Shown here in pieces: positions 48,107 to 57,166 of a stretch of 64,000 bases of DNA; position 1 is the first letter of the stretch; the number at the start of each line of letters is the position of its first letter. The notes under the pieces are model-generated. The model had not been told where the DNA came from. It saw nothing but the letters and a program-made list of their open reading frames with translations, and ran no database searches. The position numbers and the translations under genes are program-made. The stretch is from Modicisalibacter xianhensis (GTDB lineage: Bacteria; Pseudomonadota; Gammaproteobacteria; Pseudomonadales; Halomonadaceae). The DNA lies in contig NZ_FOPY01000009.1 in the NCBI RefSeq assembly GCF_900113605.1, positions 147,816-211,815 on the forward strand, read 5' to 3'.

Positions 48107-50014
48107 TCAACGCAGGACTCGTCGTGCCCTGACCAGGGCACGATACCAGTCGCGGTGCGGGGCATTGACCACCGGTGGGCGCTGGCTGAGATAACTGACG
48201 GAGCGCGCCTGGCCGCGTGACTGCTGGGAAAGGTAGTTGGACAGCATGTTGAGGGTCGCCTCGCGCGCGCCGTAGTGACTGACCAGGAAATCCTTGGCGG
48301 CGGGGTCGAGCTCGACACGGTAATGGCGGACCAGGGCCAGGGCCAGCGACTCGGCCGGGCGCGAAAGGTCGACATCGATTTCCTTGACCATGGCCGCGCC
48401 CAGAGCGGCCTTGGCGGCGGCGGAAAGGTTCAGCTCCAGCTGGCCGAAATCCGCGGCGTTGGTACTGTTGATGGCGCGCTGCACCTCGGGCCGGGAAAGC
48501 TGGATATGCGGCTCCAGGGCTAGGGCAATCTCGATCGCCAGGCGCTTGGCGGCATCAATTCCCATTGTCAGAAGGCGCTCATGCTCGATGCGCGAGCCGT
48601 TGCGCAAATGGCCCACCTCGCCGGCCACTTCGCCAAGGTGTCTGGCGAGATGCTTGCAGACATCGGCCTTGGCGGCATCGTCCAGGGCAATGACATGCTC
48701 CCGGATGCGCAGCCCGCGGCGCCCCGGCCCCAGGCGCAGGCGCGTCTTGCGATCGGCTAGCCCTGCAGTCACGTTCTCCCAGCGCTGGGCGGCCTTGAGT
48801 ACCTGGGCATGGTCGCGCCCGACCTGGACATAGGCGTTATAGGCCGTACGGTAGAGTCGAATGGCATTGGCCAACTGGTCGGCCTTGTGCCGCAACTGGC
48901 TCTTGCGATCAGTCTGCCCGTTAGCCACGGCATGAGCGAGATGCTGGGTCTGTTCGGCCAACGCATCGATTGCCTGCACGGCACGCTGCTCGAGAATGTC
49001 CGCACGCAGGCCAGCGGCAGCGTCCTCGATCAGGGTGCCGGACTGTTCGGCCAGGTAGGCGGTCAGGGCCTTCAGGCGCGACAGGCCGGTAGCCTGGGCG
49101 ATACGGTAGCGGGCACGTGACTTTTCCAACGTGTCCAGCGCCTGTGCCAGGCGCCAGCGTCCGCGATATTCGAAAGTCAGCATGGGAATGCGGCGCCCGC
49201 TGATCAACTCGAAGGCGAGTACGATCATTTCCTCGACGTCCTGCAACGTCATCAGCAGCTCATCGTCCTGCTCGATGGCGGCGAGCACGCGCTCGATGAA
49301 GTTATCGTCGCGCGCCACCCCATGGCGCAAGTCGGGTGCCTGGCCTTCAAAACGCATGCGCAGCAGGGCCGTGGCATCCGGGGCCAGCTCGGCCAGTTCG
49401 GCGAACTGGGGCTCGAGCGTTTCACGGTAGAGGCCCATCAGGTCGCGGATGCGCGCCTGCAAGCCGATCCGGCGATAGATCTCGATCTGGGCGATGATAC
49501 GTGCGCTGTCACGGTCGTCGAGCAGTTCGATGGCGGCCAGTTCCACGCCTTCCGGCGAAAGATCCTGCTTGCGCAGCAACATGGCGGCGGCCTCGCGTCG
49601 CCGGGCATCGCCCTCGAGACTTTCCACGATCAGGTTGCGGGTCACCAGAAGGAGTTCAGGGAGGCTGCTGATGACGCGCTCGATCTTCAGCGCAGTGCGC
49701 TCTGCCTTGCGACCGCCAGCGAGATTATGGGCGAGATTGGCGATGATGCCCGCCGCCCCGGTGATGACCGTGTAGGAAATAAAGAAGATGTAGTTTTCGG
49801 CAGTGGGTGCCTTGCCGTAGCCCAGCAGATACCCGCCCCAGGCGCCGAGCAGCGTGACCGGGCCTGCAGTCCATAGGATCTGCAGCAGGCTGACGGTCCA
49901 TGGTACCTTCTCCACGGCCGAGGTAATGCGACGAATCTCGTCGCGTCCTTCACGCTCGAGGCGCACCTGGGGTGTTTCGGTGGAAGGGCGGGAGCGACGA
50001 AACGGCAGGCGCAA
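48107..50014 (-). CDS. Unknown membrane-anchored protein with long helical cytosolic part
   Basis: About 635 residues, no domain recognised. Two membrane segments near the N-terminus (around VSLLQILWTAGPVTLLGAWG and IFFISYTVITGAAGIIANLA), then some 520 residues of predicted helix rich in Leu, Ala, Arg and Glu with coiled-coil-like stretches. There is no ATG near the start. The TTG at 50014 has AAGGA eight bases upstream; TTG 50038 and GTG 49966 are alternatives. It ends 58 bases before the topB start, so co-transcription with topB-panE is likely. Confidence 0.6.
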   Translation of the reverse strand: MRLPFRRSRPSTETPQVRLEREGRDEIRRITSAVEKVPWTVSLLQILWTAGPVTLLGAWGGYLLGYGKAPTAENYIFFISYTVITGAAGIIANLAHNLAGGRKAERTALKIERVISSLPELLLVTRNLIVESLEGDARRREAAAMLLRKQDLSPEGVELAAIELLDDRDSARIIAQIEIYRRIGLQARIRDLMGLYRETLEPQFAELAELAPDATALLRMRFEGQAPDLRHGVARDDNFIERVLAAIEQDDELLMTLQDVEEMIVLAFELISGRRIPMLTFEYRGRWRLAQALDTLEKSRARYRIAQATGLSRLKALTAYLAEQSGTLIEDAAAGLRADILEQRAVQAIDALAEQTQHLAHAVANGQTDRKSQLRHKADQLANAIRLYRTAYNAYVQVGRDHAQVLKAAQRWENVTAGLADRKTRLRLGPGRRGLRIREHVIALDDAAKADVCKHLARHLGEVAGEVGHLRNGSRIEHERLLTMGIDAAKRLAIEIALALEPHIQLSRPEVQRAINSTNAADFGQLELNLSAAAKAALGAAMVKEIDVDLSRPAESLALALVRHYRVELDPAAKDFLVSHYGAREATLNMLSNYLSQQSRGQARSVSYLSQRPPVVNAPHRDWYRALVRARRVLR

Positions 50015-50152
50015 CGGGCGAATCCTTATACGATGCAAGGCAGGAAAGGACCTAACCTAGCATCGCCGGAAGATGGCTGCCAGCGCCGCGGCGTGGTGAG
50101 TGCCGGTCAGTCGGCGTGCTAGACTAGGGCGGTTTTCATGAGGAGGGGTGCG

Positions 50153-51976
50153 ATGCTGGCAATGTGGGTCGAGCAATTGCTGGGGTATGCCGCAGGCGCG
50201 CTCGAGACGATTCGTGACGATGAGCACTATCCGGCGCTCATGGCCTGGGCGCGGGGCGAAGGTGCGCAGCATGTCGGCGGGAACCTGGCCCTGGCGCAGG
50301 CACTCGCGCCGGAGTTATGGAACCAGACACCGTTGGAGCGCCTCGATTTCGACTGCGAGGCGCTGGCGCTGCCCGGACGCAACGAGCCTTGCTGGTGCGA
50401 TTCCGGCCGCAAGACGAAGCAGTGCTGTGGTGCCGTGACATTGCCCGGACCGATACCGCCGCATCTGATGTGGATGCTGTCGCTGCGCGACTGGAAGGGA
50501 GATACCCTGAAAGCGGCGCTGGAGAGTGGGCGGGCGCCTGCCCAGGCCTTGCTGGAGGCTGGCCTGATTGCCGCCGAGGGCGGCCAGCGTGGCCGCGCCC
50601 AGCAGATTCTCGAGGCGCTTTTCGGTGCCGGCGACTGGAGTCGGCTGCCGGAACAGGCCGAGCCGGCCTTCGAGCTTCTCACCGACATCTATCAAGAGCG
50701 CGGTTTCCATCGCAAGAAGGCGGCGCTGCTCGATGCCATCCTCGAGCGTGGACCGCTGTTCCTGCGTGGTGTGGCGCTCGAACGTCTCTGTCTGATGCAT
50801 CTCGACAGTGACGACCTGGCCAGTGCGCGCGAAGCCTTCGTGCGCGCCCAGCAGACACTGCCCGACTCTCCGACGCTGGCCTATATCGAAGCCATGCTGT
50901 TGTTGCACGAGGGGCATGCCGATGAGGCGCGCGAGCGTGCGCGGTTCTGGTTCCGGCGCCTGGCTCGGCACGGCGATCTCGATCCCGAGCAGTTACAGTT
51001 CCTGGCCGACCTGGCGGAAAATCCCGGAGCGACGCTGGCCGAGCAGATGGTCAATTCCGAAGAGGCACTGGCCGAGCCCCTCACCAGCCTCCAGGCCTTG
51101 CTGGAAGCCCTGTCCGGCGCGCCACGCCTGGCGTTCACGCACGCGGCCGATGAACGCCTCGAATATCACACTACGGCACGGGAGGACACCCTGTTTGCCG
51201 CCTGGCAGGCCCATTTCCAGGCCTTGGTCGATGAAGAGGCGGCACTGGGTTTTCAGGAAGACCCTTGGCCCTATGCCGGTGACTGGCTGGCGGCGCTTTG
51301 CGCGCATCCGGAGTGGCTGGATTCGCCGCAGGTAGTCCAGACAGTGGCAATGGCCCTGGCCAGCCGTTTCGGTAGCCTCCCGTGGATGGCGGAAAGCTTC
51401 TTCGCGCCACTGGCGGGGCGTTACGAGCGCTGGCTGACGCAACTCGAGGAAGAAGGCGGACGCTTCGCCTGGGACGATGCCGACAATGCCATCCTGTTGA
51501 GAACCGGCCTGGCGCTGGTAGTCGGCATGGAGCGCGGCGATCGCCAGCGTTCACGCCAACTCGCCGAGCGCCTGCTGGTCTTGGACGATCAGGATAGCCT
51601 CGGCCTGCGTGAGCTGGTGCTGGATCAGCTGCTGCGCGAAGGGCGTGACGAAGAGGCTGTCCGGCTCAGTGACCAGGCCGAGCCGGGCGACCAGGGGCCG
51701 CTCCTCGGCGTGCTCATGGGTCGCGTGCTCGCCTTGTACCGCCTCGAGCGACTTGACGAGGCCCAGGCATCGCTGCGCGAGGTTCACGAACTCAACATGC
51801 ATGCCGTCGCCATGATGTGCGCCGAGAACCCCCGTCCAATACCCCTGGCGCTGGAAATCCCCGAACCGGGAACCAAGGCCGAGGCCTGGCAATATCGCGC
51901 CCTGATGCGTGACCAGTGGGCAGCGACCCGTGGGGCACTGGGCTGGTTGGCGGAGCAGAAACGCCAGCTTGTCTAG
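50153..51976 (+). CDS. SEC-C motif protein with TPR-like repeats
   Basis: 607 residues from the ATG at 50153 (GAGGAGGGG directly upstream). A zinc-binding SEC-C motif, LPGRNEPCWCDSGRKTKQCC, lies at residues 73-92 (C80, C82, C91, C92). The rest is helical: ERGFHRKKAALLDAILERG, ASAREAFVRAQQTLP and similar pairs resemble TPR repeats. SEC-C motifs bind SecB or nucleic-acid-related partners in other proteins; the role here is unknown. Divergent from the unknown membrane protein and convergent with the permease gene (six bases apart). Confidence 0.75.
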   Translation: MLAMWVEQLLGYAAGALETIRDDEHYPALMAWARGEGAQHVGGNLALAQALAPELWNQTPLERLDFDCEALALPGRNEPCWCDSGRKTKQCCGAVTLPGPIPPHLMWMLSLRDWKGDTLKAALESGRAPAQALLEAGLIAAEGGQRGRAQQILEALFGAGDWSRLPEQAEPAFELLTDIYQERGFHRKKAALLDAILERGPLFLRGVALERLCLMHLDSDDLASAREAFVRAQQTLPDSPTLAYIEAMLLLHEGHADEARERARFWFRRLARHGDLDPEQLQFLADLAENPGATLAEQMVNSEEALAEPLTSLQALLEALSGAPRLAFTHAADERLEYHTTAREDTLFAAWQAHFQALVDEEAALGFQEDPWPYAGDWLAALCAHPEWLDSPQVVQTVAMALASRFGSLPWMAESFFAPLAGRYERWLTQLEEEGGRFAWDDADNAILLRTGLALVVGMERGDRQRSRQLAERLLVLDDQDSLGLRELVLDQLLREGRDEEAVRLSDQAEPGDQGPLLGVLMGRVLALYRLERLDEAQASLREVHELNMHAVAMMCAENPRPIPLALEIPEPGTKAEAWQYRALMRDQWAATRGALGWLAEQKRQLV

Positions 51977-51982
51977 CCCTCG

Positions 51983-53353
51983 CTAGGCATTGCTGACTGC
52001 CTTGCCCACCGGTACCAGCGAGCGATCCCGGGCGATGACCCAGGCCAGCACAATGGCGGGTATACCGAGCAACGAGGCCAGCAGGAAGAAGGTGATGTAT
52101 CCCTGGCTGGCCACCACGACCCCCGAGAAGCCGCCAATAAACTTGCCGGGCAGCGTCATCAGCGACGAGAACAGCGCGTACTGGGTCGCCGTGTAGGCAC
52201 GTGAGGTCAGGCTCGACAGAAAAGCGATAAATACTGTGCTGGCCAAGCCGTTGGCCAGGTTGTCGCCCATGATCGTCATCACCAACATGGGCATTTCGGC
52301 ACCCACCGAGGCCAGGGCGGCGAACAGCAGGTTGGTCAGCGCCACGATCAGCGCGCCGGCGACTAGCATCGGGCCGATACCGTAGCGCACCACGAGTATG
52401 CCGCCGAGAATCCCGCCAGCGATGCTCATCAGAATGCCGAAGACCTTGGTCACGTTGGCAATCTGCGACAATGAAAAGCCCAGGTCGATGTACAGCGGGT
52501 TAGCCATGGCCGCCATCGACAGGTCGCTGATGCGATAGAGACCGACCAGCAGCAGCAACCACAGCGCCTTGCGCCCGTAGCGCCGAAAGAAATCCGTGAA
52601 TGGGCAGACGACGGCGCCAATGGTCCATGCCCCGACGCGTCGCCAGAGGCGTGAACGCCCGCGCGTTGCGCGCAGGAAGGCCCGGACCTGGGGTTCATGA
52701 ATCAGCTGTACGCCAAGCGGGGAACGCGGTGGTTCGGGGCGCAGCAGGACAGTCAACATGCCGATCCCGACCAGCAGGGCCATGGTCAGGTAGGCCCAGT
52801 ACCAGGAGGCCAGGTCGGCGACGTAGAGCGCACCGGCACCGGCCGCAAGCAGCCCGCCGCGATAGCCGATGATGTAGGTCGAGGCCATGGCCGCCTGAAC
52901 GTCTTCTGCCGCGGACTCGATGCGAAACGCATCGATCACGATATCCTGGGTGGCCGAGCCGAACGCCACGAGCAGCGCGAAACCGGCGACGGCAGCCAGG
53001 CTTGCCGTGGGGTCGACATGGGCCAGCCCCACCAGGCCGGCTGCAATGGTTGCCTGGGCAAGCAGCATCCAGCTGCGACGTTGCCCCAGGACTCGGCTCA
53101 GCCCGGGCAGGGGTAAGCGGTCGACTACCGGGGCCCAGAAGAACTTTATCGAGTAAAGCATGCCGATCCAGGAAAAGAAGCCGATCGCAGCCACCTCGAC
53201 GTTGACGTCGCGTAGCCAGGCGGTCAGCGTCGAAAATACCAGCAGGAAGGGAAGCCCGGCCGAGAAGCCCAGAAACAGCATGGCGATGACCGGTGGCTTG
53301 AGGAAGACGAATGAAGCCTCTAGCCAGGATCGGGATTGGGGGTGATTCGTCAA
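51983..53353 (-). CDS. ampG: AmpG-family muropeptide permease (MFS)
   Basis: 456 residues, 12 to 14 membrane segments, matching AmpG by FLGFSAGLPFLLVFSTLTAWL near the start, FSWIGMLYSIKFFWAPVVDRL, and GSATQDIVIDAFRIE. AmpG imports anhydromuropeptides for cell-wall recycling and, in some bacteria, beta-lactamase induction. The start is a TTG at 53353 with AGGAG eight bases upstream; the first internal ATG (53281) would cut the first helix. A general MFS transporter is a less likely alternative. Confidence 0.85.
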   Translation of the reverse strand: MTNHPQSRSWLEASFVFLKPPVIAMLFLGFSAGLPFLLVFSTLTAWLRDVNVEVAAIGFFSWIGMLYSIKFFWAPVVDRLPLPGLSRVLGQRRSWMLLAQATIAAGLVGLAHVDPTASLAAVAGFALLVAFGSATQDIVIDAFRIESAAEDVQAAMASTYIIGYRGGLLAAGAGALYVADLASWYWAYLTMALLVGIGMLTVLLRPEPPRSPLGVQLIHEPQVRAFLRATRGRSRLWRRVGAWTIGAVVCPFTDFFRRYGRKALWLLLLVGLYRISDLSMAAMANPLYIDLGFSLSQIANVTKVFGILMSIAGGILGGILVVRYGIGPMLVAGALIVALTNLLFAALASVGAEMPMLVMTIMGDNLANGLASTVFIAFLSSLTSRAYTATQYALFSSLMTLPGKFIGGFSGVVVASQGYITFFLLASLLGIPAIVLAWVIARDRSLVPVGKAVSNA

Positions 53354-53519
53354 GAGGTCTTCTCCTACCCGAAAAGGCGTGATTGTCGCATGGTCGAAGA
53401 TCGTGGCAGCAATGGTAAACTGAGGCGTAACTTACGTTGTTCATCCCCGGCAATTCAACGCCTTGCCTGTGCCAGCCTGCTGGCGGCGATCCGTGAGGCC
53501 ATGACGTTTGCGGAGCATT

Positions 53520-54062
53520 ATGAGTGATCAGATGGATGAGCGCAGCCTGAGCGGTCAGGATGCGACCCCGCGATGGTACGTAATTCAGTGCAAGGGGGGC
53601 GAGTCCTTTCGTGCCGCGGAGCATCTGGGCAACCAGGGCTACCGGGTCTTTCATCCCGTGCTTCAGGTCCAGAAGAAACGGCGTGGCAAGCTTTGCTGGA
53701 TCGAAGAGCCACTGTTTCCCTATTACCTGTTCATTCGCCTGGATCGTATCGCCAGCAACTGGCGGCCCATCCGCTCGACGCGGGGGGTGCTTAAGCTGGT
53801 CGGGTTCGGTGACGATCCCTTGCCTGTCGATGACGGCCTGGTCGATGTGCTGCTCGACAGTGCCAGTCGGGAGGCGGGCTCTCAGGATACCCACGTCTAT
53901 TTCCGGGCCGGTGAAATCGTCGAAATTACCGAGGGACCCTTCCGTGCACTGCAGGCCGTGTTCGAGAGCCAGAAAGGCGAGGAGCGTGCCATCGTCCTGC
54001 TCAATATGCTGCATCAGCAGCAGCGTCTGGAAGTGCCTGTCGGCGAGCTGCGCCGCCGCTAG
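53520..54062 (+). CDS. rfaH: Transcription antiterminator RfaH (NusG paralog)
   Basis: 180 residues. NGN domain with RWYVIQCKGGESFRAAEHL, FHPVLQVQKK and the EEPLFPYYLFIRLD strand, and a C-terminal KOW-type part (about 125-175, FRAGEIVEITEGPFRALQAVFE). Length and the absence of secE or rplK nearby favour RfaH over NusG. RfaH helps RNA polymerase through long envelope and capsule operons carrying ops sites. ATG 53520 has GCGGAG five bases upstream. Confidence 0.85.
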   Translation: MSDQMDERSLSGQDATPRWYVIQCKGGESFRAAEHLGNQGYRVFHPVLQVQKKRRGKLCWIEEPLFPYYLFIRLDRIASNWRPIRSTRGVLKLVGFGDDPLPVDDGLVDVLLDSASREAGSQDTHVYFRAGEIVEITEGPFRALQAVFESQKGEERAIVLLNMLHQQQRLEVPVGELRRR

Positions 54063-54113
54063 CGCCTGACGACCAGTCCCGATCCATTCCCGTTAGTAAT
54101 CGATGAGGATCCC

Positions 54114-54623
54114 ATGCCGATAGCTACCCAGCAGGTCGTGGCCCTGCACTACACGCTGCACGATGCCGATGGCAACGTGCTAGACGATTCGCGGCACCGC
54201 GATACCCCGCTGAGTTACTTGCATGGCCATGACAATATCGTGGCCGGCCTGGAACAGGCGCTGGAGGGGGCCGAGGTGGGTTCCCGGCTATCAGTTACCC
54301 TGGCGCCGGAGCAAGCCTACGGAAGACGTGATGAAGCGCTGTTGCGCGAAGTGGCACGCAGTGCCTTTGCCGGGGTCGCCGAGCTGCGCCCCGGCATGCG
54401 CTTCCAGGCCCAGGGGCCCGATGGGCCACGCACCGTGACCGTGGTCGAAGTGAACGATGCGCAGGTCACGGTGGATGCCAACCATCCCCTGGCAGGGCAG
54501 ACGCTACGCTATGACGTCGAGATACTGGCGGTTCGTGATGCAACGCGTGCCGAGCTGGCCAAGGGCCATCCCCTGGCCGAGGATGTCGATCATACCCAGG
54601 TCGAAGACCGCAAGCACCCCTGA
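54114..54623 (+). CDS. slyD: SlyD-like FKBP peptidyl-prolyl isomerase
   Basis: 169 residues. FKBP domain with an inserted flap: VALHYTLHDADGNVLDDS, the PLSYLHGHDNIVAGLEQALEG segment typical of SlyD, then the insert ALLREVARSAFAGVAELRPGM and the return VDANHPLAGQTLRYDVEIL. The metal-binding C-terminal tail of E. coli SlyD is reduced to DHTQVEDRKHP. Chaperone and prolyl isomerase of the cytosol. Confidence 0.9.
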   Translation: MPIATQQVVALHYTLHDADGNVLDDSRHRDTPLSYLHGHDNIVAGLEQALEGAEVGSRLSVTLAPEQAYGRRDEALLREVARSAFAGVAELRPGMRFQAQGPDGPRTVTVVEVNDAQVTVDANHPLAGQTLRYDVEILAVRDATRAELAKGHPLAEDVDHTQVEDRKHP

Positions 54624-54625
54624 AT

Positions 54626-54639
54626 CTGATCGAGATCAA
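54626..54639 (+). promoter_or_regulatory. Upstream FNR/ANR-type box
   Basis: CTGAT-CGAG-ATCAA, nine of ten half-site bases matching TTGAT-N4-ATCAA. Its centre is 51 bases upstream of the second box, that is about -92.5 from the inferred start site, a usual class I position for FNR-family activators. Confidence 0.6.
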
Positions 54640-54676
54640 ACCATGCGGCCCCCGTGCGGCATCGCCAGGACAGACA

Positions 54677-54690
54677 TTGACCTGGATCAG
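54677..54690 (+). promoter_or_regulatory. FNR/ANR-type box centred at about -41.5
   Basis: TTGAC-CTGG-ATCAG, eight of ten half-site bases of the FNR consensus. With a -10 hexamer TACAGT at 54713-54718 and a start near 54725, the centre is at -41.5, the class II activator position. It points to oxygen-limited activation of the downstream small gene. Confidence 0.68.
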
Positions 54691-54712
54691 TACCCGCGCC
54701 GCTTCACCCGGC

Positions 54713-54718
54713 TACAGT
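54713..54718 (+). promoter_or_regulatory. -10 element of the small membrane protein gene
   Basis: TACAGT, four of six matches to TATAAT, 30 bases before the ATG and correctly spaced from the FNR-type box. No good -35, as expected for an activator-dependent promoter. Confidence 0.5.
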
Positions 54719-54747
54719 GAGTGCAACATCGGTTGGGGGGCAAGATC

Positions 54748-54873
54748 ATGTACTGGGATGAAGCGGTCGTTTTCGGCTTGGTGACGGTGGGGCTGCTGGT
54801 TGCCTTCATGGGAGGTCTCCTCGCGTTCGTCGTCCACGACAACAAGCGCAGCAAAGGCAAGCGTCCGCAGTGA
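54748..54873 (+). CDS. 41-residue single-helix membrane protein, CcoM-like candidate
   Basis: Small protein starting MYWDEAVVFGLVTVGLLV, a membrane helix at about residues 7-29, and a basic end (HDNKRSKGKRPQ). A G-rich stretch (GGGGGG) seven bases upstream can serve as ribosome site, and a strong terminator follows. Two FNR-type boxes precede it. Size, topology and probable oxygen control resemble small accessory subunits of cbb3 cytochrome oxidases such as CcoM of Pseudomonas stutzeri, which is also encoded away from the cco operon. The CcoM link is inference. Confidence 0.65.
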   Translation: MYWDEAVVFGLVTVGLLVAFMGGLLAFVVHDNKRSKGKRPQ

Positions 54874-54922
54874 TCCCGTAATCTCAGGTTGTCGTCAGGG
54901 GAGGGGGCGTCTGCCCCCGCTA

Positions 54923-54953
54923 GCCGGCCTTCGGGCCGGCATTTTTATTTTTA
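54923..54953 (+). terminator. Terminator after the small membrane protein gene
   Basis: GCCGGCC (54923-54929), loop TTCG, GGCCGGC (54934-54940), then ATTTTTATTTTTA. Textbook rho-independent terminator; it may also end the convergent EAL gene's transcript less well. Confidence 0.92.
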
Positions 54954-54984
54954 TCGGTTGCCCTGGCAGCGGGCCGAGGCACTC

Positions 54985-57066
54985 CTACAAGGCTGAACAG
55001 GCTTGCAATTCGCGGCGTGCAAGGAATGTGTCGATGGGCTCGGGGTAGGCCAGGTAATAGCCTTGCATCATGCTGGCCTGCTGCTGGCGCAGGAACTCGA
55101 GCTGGCTGGCAGTTTCCACACCCTCGGCCACCAGGCGCAGGTGCAACGTGCGAGCCATCGCAATGATCGATCGCGCCAGTGGCGCATCGGTACCGTGTTG
55201 CACGGGATCGATGAAGGCCTTGTCGAGCTTGATCTCGTCGACAGGAAATTCCTGCAGGTAGCGCAACGAGGAATAGCCGGTGCCGAAGTCGTCCAGGGCA
55301 AGTTGCACGCCCAGTTGGCGCAGGGCACATAGCGTCATGACCATGCCGGGCGTGGCGAGCAGCGACTCGACGATTTCCAGAACCAGGCGACGCGGTGAGA
55401 ATCCCCCTTTTTCCAGCAGCGCCTCGATGCGCGTCAAAAAATCATCGTCGCTGAGCTGCTGGACCGAGACATTGACGGACAAGGTCAGGTCGGTGCTGGC
55501 CAGCGGACCGCGCAACAACTCCACTGCCTGTTCCAGAACCCAATAGCCCATCGGTCGAATCAGGCCGCTGCGCTCGGCGTGGTCGATGAAGTAGCCAGGT
55601 GCCACCAGACCACGCTCGGGATGTTGCCAGCGCAGCAGTACCTCTGCACCGCGAAGTTCGCCGGCAGCCGTGAATTGAGGCTGCAGGAAGAGCCGAAACT
55701 GCTCGTCCTCGAGTGCCAGCCTTAACTCCCGCTCGATCTGGATCTGCTGAAGTTCCCACTCGCCAAGCGCCGGTTCATAAGGCACCAGCGCCGGTGTCGC
55801 TTGCTGACGTGCATGCTTCAGGGCCAGCTCGGCACGTTGCAGGACGAGCGGGAGATCCTCGCCGTCGCTGGGAAAGTGCGCCATGCCGGCCGAGAAGCGC
55901 AACTGACAGGGTTGCGCCTGCACCTGCCAGGCACGTTCCGTGAGGTTGCTCAGCATCTCGCTCAGGCGTTGCTGCAGCCAGGCGTCGAGATCAGTGCCTG
56001 GCAGAATGATGGCCAACTGATTACCCGGCAGGCGTACCAGCCGAGGAATGCGGCGGTGGGGAAGCAGGTAGCCGCGAATTTCCGCTGCCACTTGACGCAG
56101 TGCGTCGTCACCGCCGCTCTGGCCAAGCAGGGAGTTGATATGCCCGAGCCCGCGTACGCGCACTAGAACCAGATGAAATGCCTGCATGCGACTTGCGGTG
56201 CGATCGAGCGTCTCGCTCAGGGAGTGGATCGTCGGCAGGCCAGTGACCTCGTCATAATGAATATGCTGATACAGGTCATGCTCGATTTCGCGGCGCCGCA
56301 GCGATTCTGCGAATTGCGAAAGCAAGCCCGATACCCCCATGACACTGTTGATCTCATCGGCACGCCACTGACGGGGCTGCGTCGATTCGCAGCACAGGCT
56401 GCCACGCAATTCGCCGCCAACGAAGATACCCACCTCCAGCGTGGATAGAATGCCTTGCTCGACGAAGTAGGGGCGCAGCGCCTCCAGCCTAGGGTCATGC
56501 TGGGCACGTAGCGTGGCCAGGCAGGGCGCGCGATGGAGTGCTTCGAGATAGGTGTCGAGCGAGGTCATGTCGATCTGGGTGCCGACAAGCGATGGAACCA
56601 GGCTGCTGCGGCAGGTCATGGTGCCTGCGGAGTCATCGAAGAACCACAGCGATATACGCGGAATGTCCAGCAGCTCGCGAAGGGCAATCTGCACCGCTTG
56701 CAGGAAATTCTCTTCGGGAATTTCCTGATGATAAAGGTCGCGCAGGTGCTGCCAGATCTGTTGCTGCTGATGCAGCCGGGTCTGTGTGTCGCGAAGTTCG
56801 TCGTTCTGCCGGGAAAGGCTAAGGCCATGCTGGGACAGGTAGCGATAGCCCAGCAAGGCCACGATGCCGAGCAGCCCCAGGCTGGCCAGTACGACGGCCA
56901 ACAATTGAAGGAAAAGGATATCTGACGACGGCAGGGTCTGCTGGCGTGTCACCCATACGATAATAAGGCCCGCTGCCAGGAAGAGACCCAGCAGGAGGGT
57001 GACCAATAGAAGATGGGTGCGGCGGTAACCGTGGTTGTTTCGGTGATCGTGTTCGTCTTTCGTCAT
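54985..57066 (-). CDS. Membrane GAF - degenerate GGDEF - EAL protein (likely c-di-GMP phosphodiesterase)
   Basis: 693 residues. Two N-terminal membrane segments (about 19-41 and 51-73), coiled coil, GAF (about 120-265), GGDEF-like (about 275-430) and EAL (about 435-690) domains. The GGDEF core is replaced by RLPGNQLA, so cyclase activity is unlikely. The EAL domain keeps EVLLRW, NVSVQQL, LEIVES, LDDFGTGYSS, KLDKAFI and AEGVET, so phosphodiesterase activity is likely. The substrate and signal sensed by the GAF part are unknown. Confidence 0.87.
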   Translation of the reverse strand: MTKDEHDHRNNHGYRRTHLLLVTLLLGLFLAAGLIIVWVTRQQTLPSSDILFLQLLAVVLASLGLLGIVALLGYRYLSQHGLSLSRQNDELRDTQTRLHQQQQIWQHLRDLYHQEIPEENFLQAVQIALRELLDIPRISLWFFDDSAGTMTCRSSLVPSLVGTQIDMTSLDTYLEALHRAPCLATLRAQHDPRLEALRPYFVEQGILSTLEVGIFVGGELRGSLCCESTQPRQWRADEINSVMGVSGLLSQFAESLRRREIEHDLYQHIHYDEVTGLPTIHSLSETLDRTASRMQAFHLVLVRVRGLGHINSLLGQSGGDDALRQVAAEIRGYLLPHRRIPRLVRLPGNQLAIILPGTDLDAWLQQRLSEMLSNLTERAWQVQAQPCQLRFSAGMAHFPSDGEDLPLVLQRAELALKHARQQATPALVPYEPALGEWELQQIQIERELRLALEDEQFRLFLQPQFTAAGELRGAEVLLRWQHPERGLVAPGYFIDHAERSGLIRPMGYWVLEQAVELLRGPLASTDLTLSVNVSVQQLSDDDFLTRIEALLEKGGFSPRRLVLEIVESLLATPGMVMTLCALRQLGVQLALDDFGTGYSSLRYLQEFPVDEIKLDKAFIDPVQHGTDAPLARSIIAMARTLHLRLVAEGVETASQLEFLRQQQASMMQGYYLAYPEPIDTFLARRELQACSAL

Positions 57067-57166
57067 GCCATGTGCCAGCCCCTCGTGGGGACCTCAGGCT
57101 GCGGCAGCAAGCGCCAAGTCGCGAAAGTGTGACGACTCGCTGCGTTGATCGTCAACAATGTCTCTA

